64,000 nucleotides of DNA from an uncultured Bacteroidales bacterium (GCA_900315935.1 ONBB01000017.1:1-64000), one strand, 5' to 3'; numbered from the stretch's first letter, positions 19,518 through 27,997 are shown. Translations and numbers: made by a program. The notes: a model not told the origin generated them from the sequence alone.

Positions 19518-21953
19518 TCAGAAATAGAGCGTGTAGCCGAACGAGGGGAGGATGGGGAAGAGGGAGAGCTGGACGAGGGCCGTAGGGTAGTGGCGGTAGG
19601 TGTCGCGGTTGGAGCGGTAGAGCATGTAGGGGTTCTGGCGGTTGTAGACATTGTAGATGGAGAGGTTGATGGTGCGGCGGCAGCGTTTCCACTGGCGGTG
19701 GAAGTTGGCGCCGAGGTCGAGGCGGTGGTAGTCGGGCATGCGGTAGTTGTTGCGCCCCTCGACGTCGTTCAGCGAGCCACGCCCCATGCCGGTGCCGCCG
19801 TTGTCGTATGCGTCGGGGTCTTCCTGCGCCGCGGGGTAGGAACGCGTGGCCAGCGAGGCGGTGTTGCCGGTGGAGTAGACCCAGGTGGCGCTGACGTCGA
19901 TGGTGGGCGAAATCTTGTAGGAGAGCACAATCGAGAGGTCGTGGCGGCGGTCGTACTTGGCGGGGAACTCGCGGCCGCCGTTGATTACCTGCCCCGGGCG
20001 GTCGAAGAGGTGCGTAGTGCGGCTCCAAGTGTAGCCCACCCAGCCGCTGAGGTCGCCGAAGTCGCGCTGGGCGAGGAACTCGATGCCATAGCTGCGGCCC
20101 TCGCCGCTGTAGACCAGGTTCTCCCAGCGCTCGGTGGAGCCGAGGAAGGTGGCGCCGTCGCGGTACTCGATGATGTTGCTCATATGCTTGTAGTAGGCTT
20201 CGACCGAGAGGTCGGCGATGCCGCTGAGGGTGTAGAAGACACCGGCGGCCACCTGGTGCGAGGTCATGGGCTTGACGCGGTCGGTAACCGGCACCCAGAG
20301 GTCGGTGGGCAGGGTAACGCTGGTGGTGGAGAGGAGGTGCACATACTGGGTCATCATGGCGTAGCCGGCTTTGACCGAGAGGTCGGGCGAGAGCATCACG
20401 CGTCCCGAGATGCGCGGCTGCAGCGAGGGATAGAACGAGTTCTGCACCTTGAAGGCGCTGAGGTGGAGGCCGGCATTGAGCTTGACGGCCTCGGTGATGG
20501 ACCAGTCGTCCTCAATGAAAGCCACGATGTCGTTGGCCGGAATGACGCCGGCGTTGCGGCTGGTGTCCATACGCAGCGCACCCTCCATCTGTATGGAGTC
20601 GAAGTAGTCGATGCTGCCCTCCACCACCTCGGGCGAGAACCAGTGGCGGGTGAAGTAGGCACCGAACTTCACGTCGTGGTCGGGGTTGGGCGTGAAGTCG
20701 AAGTCGGCACGCAGGGTGCCCTCCTTGATGCCCGACTTGTAGTCGCCGCTGACGGTCGACGGGTGGGGGTCCGACGGCGAGGCCAGTTTCTCCACACTGC
20801 CGAGGATGTCGTTGTGGTACTGCGTGTAGGAGGCCGAGAGGTTGAAGAAGAGGCGCGGCGTGAGGGCATAGTTCCAGCGGAGGGAGCTGACCAGATTGCC
20901 CCACTGGGTGGAGAATCCGAGGTACATATCCTCGCCAAGCGAGGTAACGGTGTTCACCTTGCCGTGCAACTTGTCGTCGCCGCTGTAGAACGAGAGGTAG
21001 AGGCGGCTGTGGTCGTTGAACTTGTGGGTTATCTTGGCGTTGAGGTCATAGAACCAGTAGCCGGCATCGTACTTGGCGCGGCTGACCACGTCGGGCGCCG
21101 GCTCCTCGTCGGCATCCATGAACCGCATGATGACAGGGATGAGCAGCAGCTCGGCGTAGGTGCGGCGGGCCGAGATGCTGAAGGTGGTCTTCTCCTTGAC
21201 GATGGGACCCTCGAGGTTGAACTTGGCCGAGATGAGACCCACCGAGAGGTTGCCGTGCAGCTCGCGGTCGTTGCCGTTGTTCTGCGTAACGTCGAGCACC
21301 GCCGAGAGGCGGCCGCCGAAGCGGGCGGGGAAGGAGCCCTTGTAGAGCGTAACGTTCTTGATGGCGTCGGTATTGAAGGCGGAGAAGAAGCCGCCCATGT
21401 GGCTGACGTTGTAGAGCGGCACACCGTCGAGGAGGAAAAGATTCTCGTCGGGGCCGCCGCCGCGGACATACATGCCGCTGTTGCCCTCCGAACCGCTCTG
21501 CACACCGGGCATGAGCTGGAGGGCCTTGATGAGGTCGGCCTCGCCGAACATGACGGGGACCGACTTGATTTTCTCCATCGTCATCTCGGTGGCGCTCATC
21601 TGCGCCGAGCGGGTGTCCCCTGCCCTTTCGGCGGTGATGGTTACCTCGTCGAGCATCACCGAGGGTTTGAGCTTGATGTGGAGGTTGCGGTTGCCGTCGA
21701 GCTTGAGGCGGAAGGTCTGCGGCTCGTAGCCGACAAAGGAGACCTTGAGGCTGACCGAGTCGCTGCGCAACGTGAGCGAATAGCGACCATAGAGGTTGGT
21801 AACGGCGCCCTTGCCGGAGCGCGTGTCGACCACGGTGGCACCGATGAGCGTCTCGCCGTTGGAGGCGTCGGTGATGGTGCCGCTGACGGTGTAGTTCTGT
21901 GCGGCCACCAGCAGGGGGAACATGCAGAAAAGGATTGCGATGAAGCGTTTCAT
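19518..21953 (-). CDS. TonB-dependent outer-membrane receptor 1
   Basis: 811 aa. Signal peptide MKRFIAILFCMFPLLVAAQ, then a carboxypeptidase-regulatory-like domain (TVSGTITDASNGETLIGATV), a plug (PVMFGEADLIKALQLMPGVQ, GGGPDENLFLLDGVPLYN) and a 22-strand-type barrel ending in an aromatic TLYF. Imports a nutrient or chelate across the outer membrane with energy from TonB; the ligand cannot be read from sequence. Its start overlaps the folK stop (ATGA). The plug and early barrel are closely similar to receptor 2 at 40218-42722, indicating duplication. It lacks a SusD partner; DUF4249 takes that position. Confidence 0.93.
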   Translation of the reverse strand: MKRFIAILFCMFPLLVAAQNYTVSGTITDASNGETLIGATVVDTRSGKGAVTNLYGRYSLTLRSDSVSLKVSFVGYEPQTFRLKLDGNRNLHIKLKPSVMLDEVTITAERAGDTRSAQMSATEMTMEKIKSVPVMFGEADLIKALQLMPGVQSGSEGNSGMYVRGGGPDENLFLLDGVPLYNVSHMGGFFSAFNTDAIKNVTLYKGSFPARFGGRLSAVLDVTQNNGNDRELHGNLSVGLISAKFNLEGPIVKEKTTFSISARRTYAELLLIPVIMRFMDADEEPAPDVVSRAKYDAGYWFYDLNAKITHKFNDHSRLYLSFYSGDDKLHGKVNTVTSLGEDMYLGFSTQWGNLVSSLRWNYALTPRLFFNLSASYTQYHNDILGSVEKLASPSDPHPSTVSGDYKSGIKEGTLRADFDFTPNPDHDVKFGAYFTRHWFSPEVVEGSIDYFDSIQMEGALRMDTSRNAGVIPANDIVAFIEDDWSITEAVKLNAGLHLSAFKVQNSFYPSLQPRISGRVMLSPDLSVKAGYAMMTQYVHLLSTTSVTLPTDLWVPVTDRVKPMTSHQVAAGVFYTLSGIADLSVEAYYKHMSNIIEYRDGATFLGSTERWENLVYSGEGRSYGIEFLAQRDFGDLSGWVGYTWSRTTHLFDRPGQVINGGREFPAKYDRRHDLSIVLSYKISPTIDVSATWVYSTGNTASLATRSYPAAQEDPDAYDNGGTGMGRGSLNDVEGRNNYRMPDYHRLDLGANFHRQWKRCRRTINLSIYNVYNRQNPYMLYRSNRDTYRHYPTALVQLSLFPILPSFGYTLYF

Positions 21954-22453
21954 AATTCGGTTAGCAGTTGTTTCACTGTTTTGTGCAACAGGGGGTGGAG
22001 ATAGTCGGGCATCACCTCGCAGAGGGGCTCCAGCACGAAACGGCGCAGGTGCATGCGGGGATGCGGGACGGTGAGGTCGGGCTCGTCGATGACCTCCGAG
22101 TCGTAGAAGATAATGTCGATGTCGATGGGACGGGAGGCGTATTTGCGAGTGAGGGGTGAGGGGTGAGGAGCGAGGAGTTTGCGCTGGCGGCCCAGCTGCT
22201 TCTCAATGGCGAGGGCCTGGCGGAGCACATCGCGGGCGGAGAGTTCGGTCTCCACCAGCAAAGCCCGATTGAGAAAATTCTCAATTTTCAATTTTGGATT
22301 TTCAATTTCAAAGTCGCCCCAGGGCTCGGTCTCATAGAGTGCAGAAGCAAGGGCTACGGAGCCGATACGCTGGCGTATCAACTCTGTAGCCCTGTGGATT
22401 AGGGCGTGGCGGTCGCCTTGGTTGCCACCGAGGAGAAGGGCCACGCTGTGCAT
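21950..22453 (-). CDS. folK: 2-amino-4-hydroxy-6-hydroxymethyldihydropteridine diphosphokinase
   Basis: 167 aa, folate synthesis. LLLGGNQGD at the N-terminus, SALYETEPWG near residue 38, and ASRPIDIDIIFYDSE...VPHPRM are HPPK signatures. Oddities: residues 21-35 are encoded by a GC-rich palindrome (22351-22392), and two heptamer arrays give residues 48-59 (FEIENPKLKIEN, where most members have a short loop before F.N) and 93-102 (LLAPHPSPLT). So repeats contribute a large share of a short enzyme, yet the frame and catalytic motifs are kept. Overlaps the glnA stop and the receptor start by a few nucleotides each. Confidence 0.93.
   Translation of the reverse strand: MHSVALLLGGNQGDRHALIHRATELIRQRIGSVALASALYETEPWGDFEIENPKLKIENFLNRALLVETELSARDVLRQALAIEKQLGRQRKLLAPHPSPLTRKYASRPIDIDIIFYDSEVIDEPDLTVPHPRMHLRRFVLEPLCEVMPDYLHPLLHKTVKQLLTEL
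22149..22176 (-). repeat. in-gene 7-bp tandem array in folK (GTGAGGG type)
   Basis: Plus-strand units GTGAGGG, GTGAGGG, GTGAGGA and GCGAGGA. Encodes a Pro-rich loop near residues 93-102 of FolK. Confidence 0.85.
22277..22311 (-). repeat. in-gene 7-bp tandem array in folK (ATTTTCA type)
   Basis: Units ATTCTCA, ATTTTCA, ATTTTGG, ATTTTCA and ATTTCAA. Strongly AT-rich in a GC-rich gene, encoding EIENPKLKIEN. Confidence 0.88.
22351..22392. repeat. REP-like palindrome inside folK
   Basis: Outer arms GGGCTACGGAG and CTCTGTAGCCC (one mismatch) enclose perfect inner arms GATACGC and GCGTATC with a 2-nt loop. It resembles dispersed bacterial palindromes, yet here it is coding sequence for residues 21-35. 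Confidence 0.85.
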
Positions 22454-23961
22454 CAGCCGCAGTGGATAAAGCTCTCGACGAGCTCGAGGGTCTTCTGGGC
22501 ATCCTTGCCGATGTCGGCGCGGAGGGTGCGGTCGTTGAAGGCGCGCAGCTGGCCGAGGATACCGTCGATGAGGGCGGGGGCGAAGATGCCGTCCTTCTCA
22601 TAGAGGGCACGGTCGCGCTCCAGCAGGTCGGCGCTGGCGGCGCAGCTGTCGGGCAGCACGTCGAGGCGGCTGAGCACATCCTCGTGCTCGAAGATGTTGA
22701 CGCTGACGTAGCGGTCCTTGGCATACTGGACGGCGTCCTGCATCTCGAAGCCGTGGCGGGCGGCGACGGTCATGCCGGCCAGCAGCAGGTAGACGTTGGC
22801 CGAGCCGTCGGGCGTGCGCAGCTCGATGGTCTGCTTGTAGGTGAAGTCGACCTCCTCTTTCTTCTCCAGCGGGTTGCAGTGGGCCATCATGTTGCCGCTG
22901 CCTTTGCTCCATCCGAGGGGCACACGCACCATGGCCGAGCGGTTGCGGTCGCCCCAGCAGATATTGGTGGGGGCCTCCTGGTGCGGCACCAGGCGGAAGT
23001 AGGAGGTGGGGTTGGTGTTGCCGAAGGCGGTGAGGGAGCCGGCCAGCGAGAGGATGCCGGCCATGGTCTTGTGGGCCACGTCGCTCAGCTTGCCGTCGGC
23101 GCCGACGTACATGTTCTTGCCGTCGAGGGTAACGCGGGTGTGGACGTGCATGCCGCTGCCGGCCTTGCCGACGGTGATCTTGGGGGCGAAGGTAACGGTA
23201 ATGCCGTACTTGTAGCCCAGGGTGCGCATGATCCACTTGGCGATGACGAGCTGGTCGGCGGCGTCCTCGAGGGTGGTGGGAAGGAACTCAATCTCGTTCT
23301 GCTCGTACATGGTGTCGCCCACGGTGAAGTTGCCCACCTCGCTGTGGCCGTACTTGATCATACCGCCGGCAGCAGCGATGAGGCGCATGGCCTCGGTGCG
23401 GTAGTCCTCGAACTTGCAGAAGGGGCTGGAGGCGTGGTAGCCGCGCTGGTCGGCGGGCTGGTATTCGGCCTCCTTGGGGGCGATGACGTAGTACTCCAAC
23501 TCGCCCATCACCTCGAACTCCATGCCGCCAGTGGCCTCGCGGAAAGCGCGGCCGGCCTTGGCCAGGGTGTACTCGGGAGCCATGTCGAAGGGCTCGCCGT
23601 CCTTGGTGTAGTAGTTGCAGAGGATGTCCAGCGTGGGCACATCGACGAAGGGGTTGAGGAAAGCGGTGCGGAAACGCGGCATGACGTAGAGGTCCGAGTT
23701 GCCGGCCTCGAGGAAGGGGAAGAGGCTGCTGCCGTCCACACGCTCGCCGCTGGTGAGCACCTCGTCGGCATGCTCCAGGCTCTGGATGACGAAGTTGAGG
23801 GTCTTCAGCTGGCCGTCGTTGGCCATATAGCGGAAGTTGACCATCTCGATGTTGAACTCCTCGATGGCTTTGAGGATATCGGCCTTGGTGAACTCGCACA
23901 TGGGTTTCTGCAGGAAGCCCACCAGGGGATTGGGATTGAACTTGAGCTGTTCTTGTGTCAT
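22453..23961 (-). CDS. glnA: glutamine synthetase
   Basis: 502 aa, cytoplasmic. Forms glutamine from glutamate, ammonia and ATP. Catalytic-domain features include GELEYYVI (metal-binding Glu), KITVGKAGSGMHVH (metal and ATP ligands), NPTSYFRLVP and RNRSAMVRVP (glutamate and phosphate binding). Length and motifs fit the ~500-residue Bacteroidetes form related to GSI. First gene of the glnA-folK-TonB receptor-DUF4249 operon. Upstream is a ~190-bp leader-like sequence shared with the island gene at 27781; nitrogen control cannot be read by eye. Confidence 0.94.
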   Translation of the reverse strand: MTQEQLKFNPNPLVGFLQKPMCEFTKADILKAIEEFNIEMVNFRYMANDGQLKTLNFVIQSLEHADEVLTSGERVDGSSLFPFLEAGNSDLYVMPRFRTAFLNPFVDVPTLDILCNYYTKDGEPFDMAPEYTLAKAGRAFREATGGMEFEVMGELEYYVIAPKEAEYQPADQRGYHASSPFCKFEDYRTEAMRLIAAAGGMIKYGHSEVGNFTVGDTMYEQNEIEFLPTTLEDAADQLVIAKWIMRTLGYKYGITVTFAPKITVGKAGSGMHVHTRVTLDGKNMYVGADGKLSDVAHKTMAGILSLAGSLTAFGNTNPTSYFRLVPHQEAPTNICWGDRNRSAMVRVPLGWSKGSGNMMAHCNPLEKKEEVDFTYKQTIELRTPDGSANVYLLLAGMTVAARHGFEMQDAVQYAKDRYVSVNIFEHEDVLSRLDVLPDSCAASADLLERDRALYEKDGIFAPALIDGILGQLRAFNDRTLRADIGKDAQKTLELVESFIHCG

Positions 23962-23970
23962 GATATATAT

Positions 23971-24163
23971 TGTTATAAATTAGTTTATAGATAACGGCCA
24001 AGGGGGCGGTTTAGTATGCCCGAAGGAAGAATTATTTTTCCGAAAATTTTTCGACAAAAACCCGAAAAAAGGACCATTTTTGTCAAAATACAAACCACTG
24101 ATAACCAACGCTCAAGAACCACCCTCTTCTTCCCCTCTTCTTCCCTACTTCGGCACCGGCTAG
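23971..24163 (-). repeat. ~190-bp leader-like direct repeat, copy A (upstream of glnA)
   Basis: Aligns along its length with 27782-27972. Shared blocks in the same order on + are AAATTAGTTTAT, GGGGCGGTTTAGTATGCC, CCGAAAAAAGG, CTGATAA and TCTTCTTCCCCTCTTCTTCC. Both copies sit directly 5' of a minus-strand gene and just after another gene's terminator, so each would be promoter plus leader. It contains a small GC-rich stem (CCGCCCCC...GGCCG on -). Confidence 0.85.
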
Positions 24164-24177
24164 GGAATACCGGGGAG

Positions 24178-24208
24178 TGAAAAAAAGCGTCCCTTCGGAG
24201 GGGACGCT
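24178..24208 (-). terminator. terminator after the 24215 gene
   Basis: Minus strand: AGCGTCCCC, a short loop, GGGACGCT and a run of seven T. Ends transcription of the island before the glnA leader. Confidence 0.9.
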
Positions 24209-24214
24209 GTAACC

Positions 24215-24715
24215 TTATTGCATGTTAATCTGTATGACTGGCGGCTGGCTCTGCAAGAGTTCTTTCTCGCTGAAGCGCCGACCATTGGCGGCGATGAACA
24301 GGTTCACCGACTCGGGGTCGAGCTTTTTGTCCCTGATGAGGCGCCAGCGGGCCACCAGCTTGGCAACGGAGAGTTCCTTCGGCGAGAAGGGGGCGTCGGT
24401 TTCGGCCACCTCGTCGTAGCCCTTGAAGGAGAAGAGGAGGTAGGTAGTGGGGGTGCCGTTGGGGAACTGGGGCGACTTGCGTTCCTTGTCGGTGAACGAC
24501 TGCAGGCTTACGGTGAGCAGCAGGTCGTCGTTCTCGTCGGTGATGATGAACTGGCAGATGGCGCTGAGGAGTTTACAACCCTCCTTCTCGATATAGGCCA
24601 CCGTGTCGCCGTTCACAATCATTTCGCCGTTCTTTCCGACAGACACCTTCTGTTTTTGTGCGGCAACAGCCACGCCAACCGCAGACAACAACATCAGCAT
24701 CAATACTTTCTTCAT
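24215..24715 (-). CDS. secreted protein of unknown function (166 aa)
   Basis: Sec signal peptide MKKVLMLMLLSAVGVAVAAQ; the mature part is about 146 residues. Begins with KVSVGKNGEMIVNGDTVAYI, which resembles small Bacteroidetes periplasmic proteins with a 'dNvSV.DG..I..D' start, then a mixed alpha/beta body (CQFIITDENDDLLLTVSL...TTYLLFSFKGYD) and a basic helix-rich end. No named domain recognised and no lipobox. Has its own promoter and a strong terminator, so it is a single-gene unit at the left end of the AT-richer island. Confidence 0.75.
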   Translation of the reverse strand: MKKVLMLMLLSAVGVAVAAQKQKVSVGKNGEMIVNGDTVAYIEKEGCKLLSAICQFIITDENDDLLLTVSLQSFTDKERKSPQFPNGTPTTYLLFSFKGYDEVAETDAPFSPKELSVAKLVARWRLIRDKKLDPESVNLFIAANGRRFSEKELLQSQPPVIQINMQ

Positions 24716-24738
24716 ATTATCCGAATTATTATATTATG

Positions 24739-24768
24739 CAAAGTTACACAAAACCATTGAATGCAACA
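24739..24768 (-). promoter_or_regulatory. promoter of the 24215 gene
   Basis: TAACTTTG (24739-24746) on the minus strand with TTG about 17 nt upstream. The leader to ATG 24715 is about 20 nt. It overlaps nothing and follows the stop of the next island gene. Confidence 0.65.
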
Positions 24769-24801
24769 AGATTCTTTTGCTTTTTGATGGCCGCTCTGAT
24801 T

Positions 24802-25338
24802 TCAGTTACACGTTGTATAGACCGAAGAGCACTGGTTTTCAATAGGAATCCAGTTACAAAATGATTGTCCGATGTCATCTTTCCCTCTAATCTTTATCCA
24901 AGTTCCATAGAAATCTTCAACCTTGAATCTGGGGCCTTGGTGTATATGAACATAGATAAAACTTGCGCCCCCGTAGGTTGGCTGCCAGTACACTTTGATC
25001 CAAGGCCCACCATAAACACCCACCGACATTGGGATTGTTCTCACGATCCAGCCAGAACAAATAATACTTCCATCCAACGACCAATGTGCCGTTACGCGAT
25101 ATCTCGAGTCTGTTTTTCCTAACAAATCGAAATATATGTAGTTTTCATTTATAGTATCCTCATATACTGTTGCAATTATATTGCTCCCAATGCTGTCTGC
25201 GTAAACATTGACGAACAGATGTCGACCCAGTGTGTCAAACTCACGGTCAAAGATGGCCATGGCTGACTTCATCCCTTGAGCTGTCATGCAGAACGGAACT
25301 AACATAAAAGAAGCGACGCACAATAATATTTTTTTCAT
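24802..25338 (-). CDS. secreted protein of unknown function, third gene of the island unit (178 aa)
   Basis: Sec signal peptide MKKILLCVASFMLVPFCMTAQ; predicted periplasmic or exported. The mature part is rich in aromatic beta-strand segments (YIYFDLLG, YRVTAHWSLDG, WIKVYWQP, FIYVHIHQG) and ends with a Cys-containing tail (NQCSSVYTTCN) that could form a disulfide. No family recognised. The start overlaps the stop of the L,D-transpeptidase-like gene (ATGA), so the two are translationally coupled; partner or immunity-like roles are possible but unproven. Clearly more AT-rich than flanking housekeeping genes. Confidence 0.75.
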   Translation of the reverse strand: MKKILLCVASFMLVPFCMTAQGMKSAMAIFDREFDTLGRHLFVNVYADSIGSNIIATVYEDTINENYIYFDLLGKTDSRYRVTAHWSLDGSIICSGWIVRTIPMSVGVYGGPWIKVYWQPTYGGASFIYVHIHQGPRFKVEDFYGTWIKIRGKDDIGQSFCNWIPIENQCSSVYTTCN

Positions 25339-26102
25339 TTTGTCCTATTTAGTTTAACCATAAAGCACTTGACTGACTTCATTATCTCATTGAATTTATT
25401 CCAATCTTCTCGAGTAAGCAGCAGACATCCTGTAGATACTCCGTTAAGTGGCGAGCCATCCTCAGATCTTTTCGTAATGCCAGCATAACCGCTTGCGTTA
25501 GCAGAATGTATAAAAATCCCATCTTTGTAAGGCGTACCTTTTTTTGCACCAGCTTGAGGGCTGTTATTCGGCCGCTGATCCATTTCCGGGACATTACCTC
25601 CGTTGTTTAATGCCCAGTGGGAAGATAACGCCCCTCGTTTTCCAGGAATTACATAATTCACCTTGTACTCCCCCTCATGGATTGCACCAAAAGTTGCGAA
25701 ATCACTCCCCATAGTATATCCCACCATACAATAGGTATGCCCATCCGGAGCATATAACCTTACTTCTGCATTTATTGCATCTTCTGCATCCAGATAACCA
25801 TCATAGTGTACACCATCAAAAGGGGAACCGTCTTTTTTTGTTTTTCTCCCAAGATGTTCATTCCGACTTCCTCGAAAAACCATATATGCTGTTCCCTTGT
25901 ATTCTCCTTGTATGTTTTTCTCCTTTATTTCATCTTCAGACAACCACTCCAAGTTTCCAAACGATGTTTCGTACCATCCATTTTTTTCTGCAGCTTGGGG
26001 CGAATTTATAGCTGTATTCAACACCACAGATGCAGAATCCGTCAGCACTGAAGTATCGGTAACAACAGACATCTGCTGTCGCCAGTATTCGATGGCATTC
26101 AT
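25335..26102 (-). CDS. putative YkuD-like (L,D-transpeptidase-fold) Cys enzyme, no signal peptide
   Basis: 255 aa. The C-terminal third has DGIFIHSANASG (H199), a variable loop and then VSTGCLLL (S223, C226), the order and spacing of the His...S-x-G-C catalytic motif of YkuD L,D-transpeptidases, though weaker than textbook (STGC for SHGC). N-terminal region: two blocks rich in Gly and Tyr (VFRGSRNEHLG, YCMVGYTMGSDFATFGAI). No signal peptide, so it must work in the cytoplasm or leave by a dedicated route. Overlaps both neighbours by 4 nt. Acting on peptidoglycan is inference; it could be an effector, an endolysin-like enzyme or something else. Confidence 0.6.
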   Translation of the reverse strand: MNAIEYWRQQMSVVTDTSVLTDSASVVLNTAINSPQAAEKNGWYETSFGNLEWLSEDEIKEKNIQGEYKGTAYMVFRGSRNEHLGRKTKKDGSPFDGVHYDGYLDAEDAINAEVRLYAPDGHTYCMVGYTMGSDFATFGAIHEGEYKVNYVIPGKRGALSSHWALNNGGNVPEMDQRPNNSPQAGAKKGTPYKDGIFIHSANASGYAGITKRSEDGSPLNGVSTGCLLLTREDWNKFNEIMKSVKCFMVKLNRTK

Positions 26103-27781
26103 GATTGGGAGCCTATAGTGTTAGCATGCGGAGTCTCAAACGACGTTCCGTATACGGACTTGATAAGTTCGGCTCGCAGAGCGGGGTCATCTATGCTGCG
26201 AATCAACTCTATCTTTTGAATCTGCTCTAGATTCTTGAGGTACTCGCCGATGGCTACCGCGTTTTGGGCTCGTTGGTTGAAGCAGTCAAGTGCCTCGCCC
26301 TGCCCCATCAGGGCATCCGCTATCACACTGTCGGTACGGAGTGTGTTGACTTGCACCTGGAGGATTACTCCGGGGACTACGAACTCCTTGTCGTCAACAT
26401 GGATGTATTTGTCTGTCGCCCGACAGGTCCAAAACACATCCTTGTTTCCCGCAGGAGACTGTACCTCCTCCAAGAACTGGACACAATCCTCAGGTTTTTT
26501 CTTATAATTCATCACCTGTGCATAGTTCTCCCATATCTGGTTCTTGACCTCGTTCCGGAACTCGTCCTTGTCTATAACATCCGCCAGCAGGTTGTCAATA
26601 TCCTCGATGTCCACAACCCGGGTGGACTCGGGATAGCCGTTGCTGTAGGCGATACGAATGTTGGCTAAATAGGTGATACTGACATACTCCTGCAACAATT
26701 GGCGGAAAACGAAATTCAGCACCCGGCTCTTGTTGATATTTTCTATCTCGCGGACAGTGGTGTTCTCTTCGCCTTCTTCTACGGTCTCGGTGGACGAGGT
26801 GTTGATTTCCACATTGCGGGCGGAGTTGCTTTGCTCGCAGTGCTTTCCCAAAGCACGGTTCAGAGCTCGACTGTTGGAGGAGCGGCTCGAGGAATAGCCG
26901 CCGCTAACACCTATTGAGAGAGGCAGGCAACTCAATACTCCTGACACGCTGGCGCTGACGCTGGCGGATTTTTCCGAGGATGCACTGTTTTCCTCCTCCA
27001 TTAGGCTTTCCATCTCGTCCACGCTGCCTTGGCTGAAACTGTCAAGCAGATTCTCTGCCTGCGACCTCGTTGTGGTGCTGTTTTTGTAGGTCTTAACCGT
27101 GATGGTGGTCTTCTCTCCTGGCAGAAGAGAGAATGTCTGAAGTGCCTTTCCTGCTCCGTATTTACCAAGGAACGAGGTGGTTTTATATTCCTCTATAACA
27201 AACAGTCCAGGTATAGGATCGGTAGGCGGTGTTACCAGTCTAACTTCTGTGCCATAGCCATTCAGCTTCTTGACAGCGACAGGAATCCTTCTGCTCGCGA
27301 GCAACTGTTTCAACTGCACCTCGTTGAAGCAGGTCTCTTTCATGACAACCAGCGGTTGTCGTCCATCCTCCCCTTTGCCCTTGAGTTCCCCTTCCGGGAC
27401 AGACAGGGTGGCCACCTGCATCAACTCCTCGGATCCTGTCTTCAGGCTGCGACGCAATCTTTTGGCATTCAGCGCGGGGACAAAGTCGTTGACTCCCAGC
27501 TGTACGCTCTCGCTGAACTGCTGCGCAACCAGTTCGGGCGACTGGCTCAGCACGCTGTTCTCCGGTACCTCAAAACACTTGGAAGAAAAGAAACTTTCAG
27601 GAACACTCATCTTGATGCTACCGTAAGTGCTGAACGATGAACTTTGGGGAAGGTTGTAGTCCAGTCCCGGGGCTTCGCCCTCTCCCATGTCAACCAACGG
27701 CTTGTTCTTCAAGCAACTTTCGGAATTGAGATTCTCCTTGAGAATTTCCAAATTCCTGATACTGTCTATAAAATCATTCAT
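26099..27781 (-). CDS. unrecognised 560-aa protein, first gene of the island unit
   Basis: No signal peptide and no named domain recognised. Visible layout: charged N-terminus; conserved-looking strand block (FVIEEYKTTSFLGKYGAGKA, LLPGEKTTITVKTY) at about 195-240; a Ser/Gly-rich hydrophobic stretch (SASVSASVSGVLSCLPLSI, GVSGGYSSSRSSNSRALNRA) at about 275-310; a helical stretch (TVEEGEENTTVREIENINKS) leading into VLNFVFRQLLQEYVSITYLA; then an acidic helical C-terminus. The pattern 'LxPGExxxIxVKTY' followed by a Ser/Gly segment and a Thr/Glu helix resembles widespread uncharacterised proteins, but I cannot name them. Begins right after repeat copy B and heads a three-gene overlapping unit. Confidence 0.72.
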   Translation of the reverse strand: MNDFIDSIRNLEILKENLNSESCLKNKPLVDMGEGEAPGLDYNLPQSSSFSTYGSIKMSVPESFFSSKCFEVPENSVLSQSPELVAQQFSESVQLGVNDFVPALNAKRLRRSLKTGSEELMQVATLSVPEGELKGKGEDGRQPLVVMKETCFNEVQLKQLLASRRIPVAVKKLNGYGTEVRLVTPPTDPIPGLFVIEEYKTTSFLGKYGAGKALQTFSLLPGEKTTITVKTYKNSTTTRSQAENLLDSFSQGSVDEMESLMEEENSASSEKSASVSASVSGVLSCLPLSIGVSGGYSSSRSSNSRALNRALGKHCEQSNSARNVEINTSSTETVEEGEENTTVREIENINKSRVLNFVFRQLLQEYVSITYLANIRIAYSNGYPESTRVVDIEDIDNLLADVIDKDEFRNEVKNQIWENYAQVMNYKKKPEDCVQFLEEVQSPAGNKDVFWTCRATDKYIHVDDKEFVVPGVILQVQVNTLRTDSVIADALMGQGEALDCFNQRAQNAVAIGEYLKNLEQIQKIELIRSIDDPALRAELIKSVYGTSFETPHANTIGSQS

Positions 27782-27972
27782 ATACAGTTACAAATTAGTT
27801 TATAAATAACGCCCAACGGGGCGGTTTAGTATGCCGAGCGGAAGAAATATTTCCCCGAAAATTTTCCGACAAAAAGCCGAAAAAAGGCCATTTTTCGCCC
27901 ATACACAACAGCCTGATAAACAGTGGCGAAGAGACACCTTCTTCTTCCCCTCTTCTTCCTCTCTTAATCCAC
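27782..27972 (-). repeat. ~190-bp leader-like direct repeat, copy B (upstream of the island unit)
   Basis: Homologous to copy A at 23971-24163 in the same orientation. Includes a stem CGCCC/GGGCG next to CATACTAAACCG on the minus strand. Lies between the terminator of the large T9SS gene and the island's first ATG. With copy A it flanks the accessory genes as direct repeats. Confidence 0.85.
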
Positions 27973-27997
27973 TGCAAGGGGGCACCCCGGGAGGGGG

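Noticed and set aside
19479..22004. An 841-codon open frame on + opposite TonB receptor 1
   Set aside because: Repeats of Glu-Val-Gly-Arg typical of an antisense shadow; the minus strand has an unmistakable receptor.
24171..27781. Prophage or transposon origin of the AT-richer island
   Set aside because: No integrase, transposase, tRNA attachment site or phage structural gene; only flanking direct repeats and composition suggest transfer.
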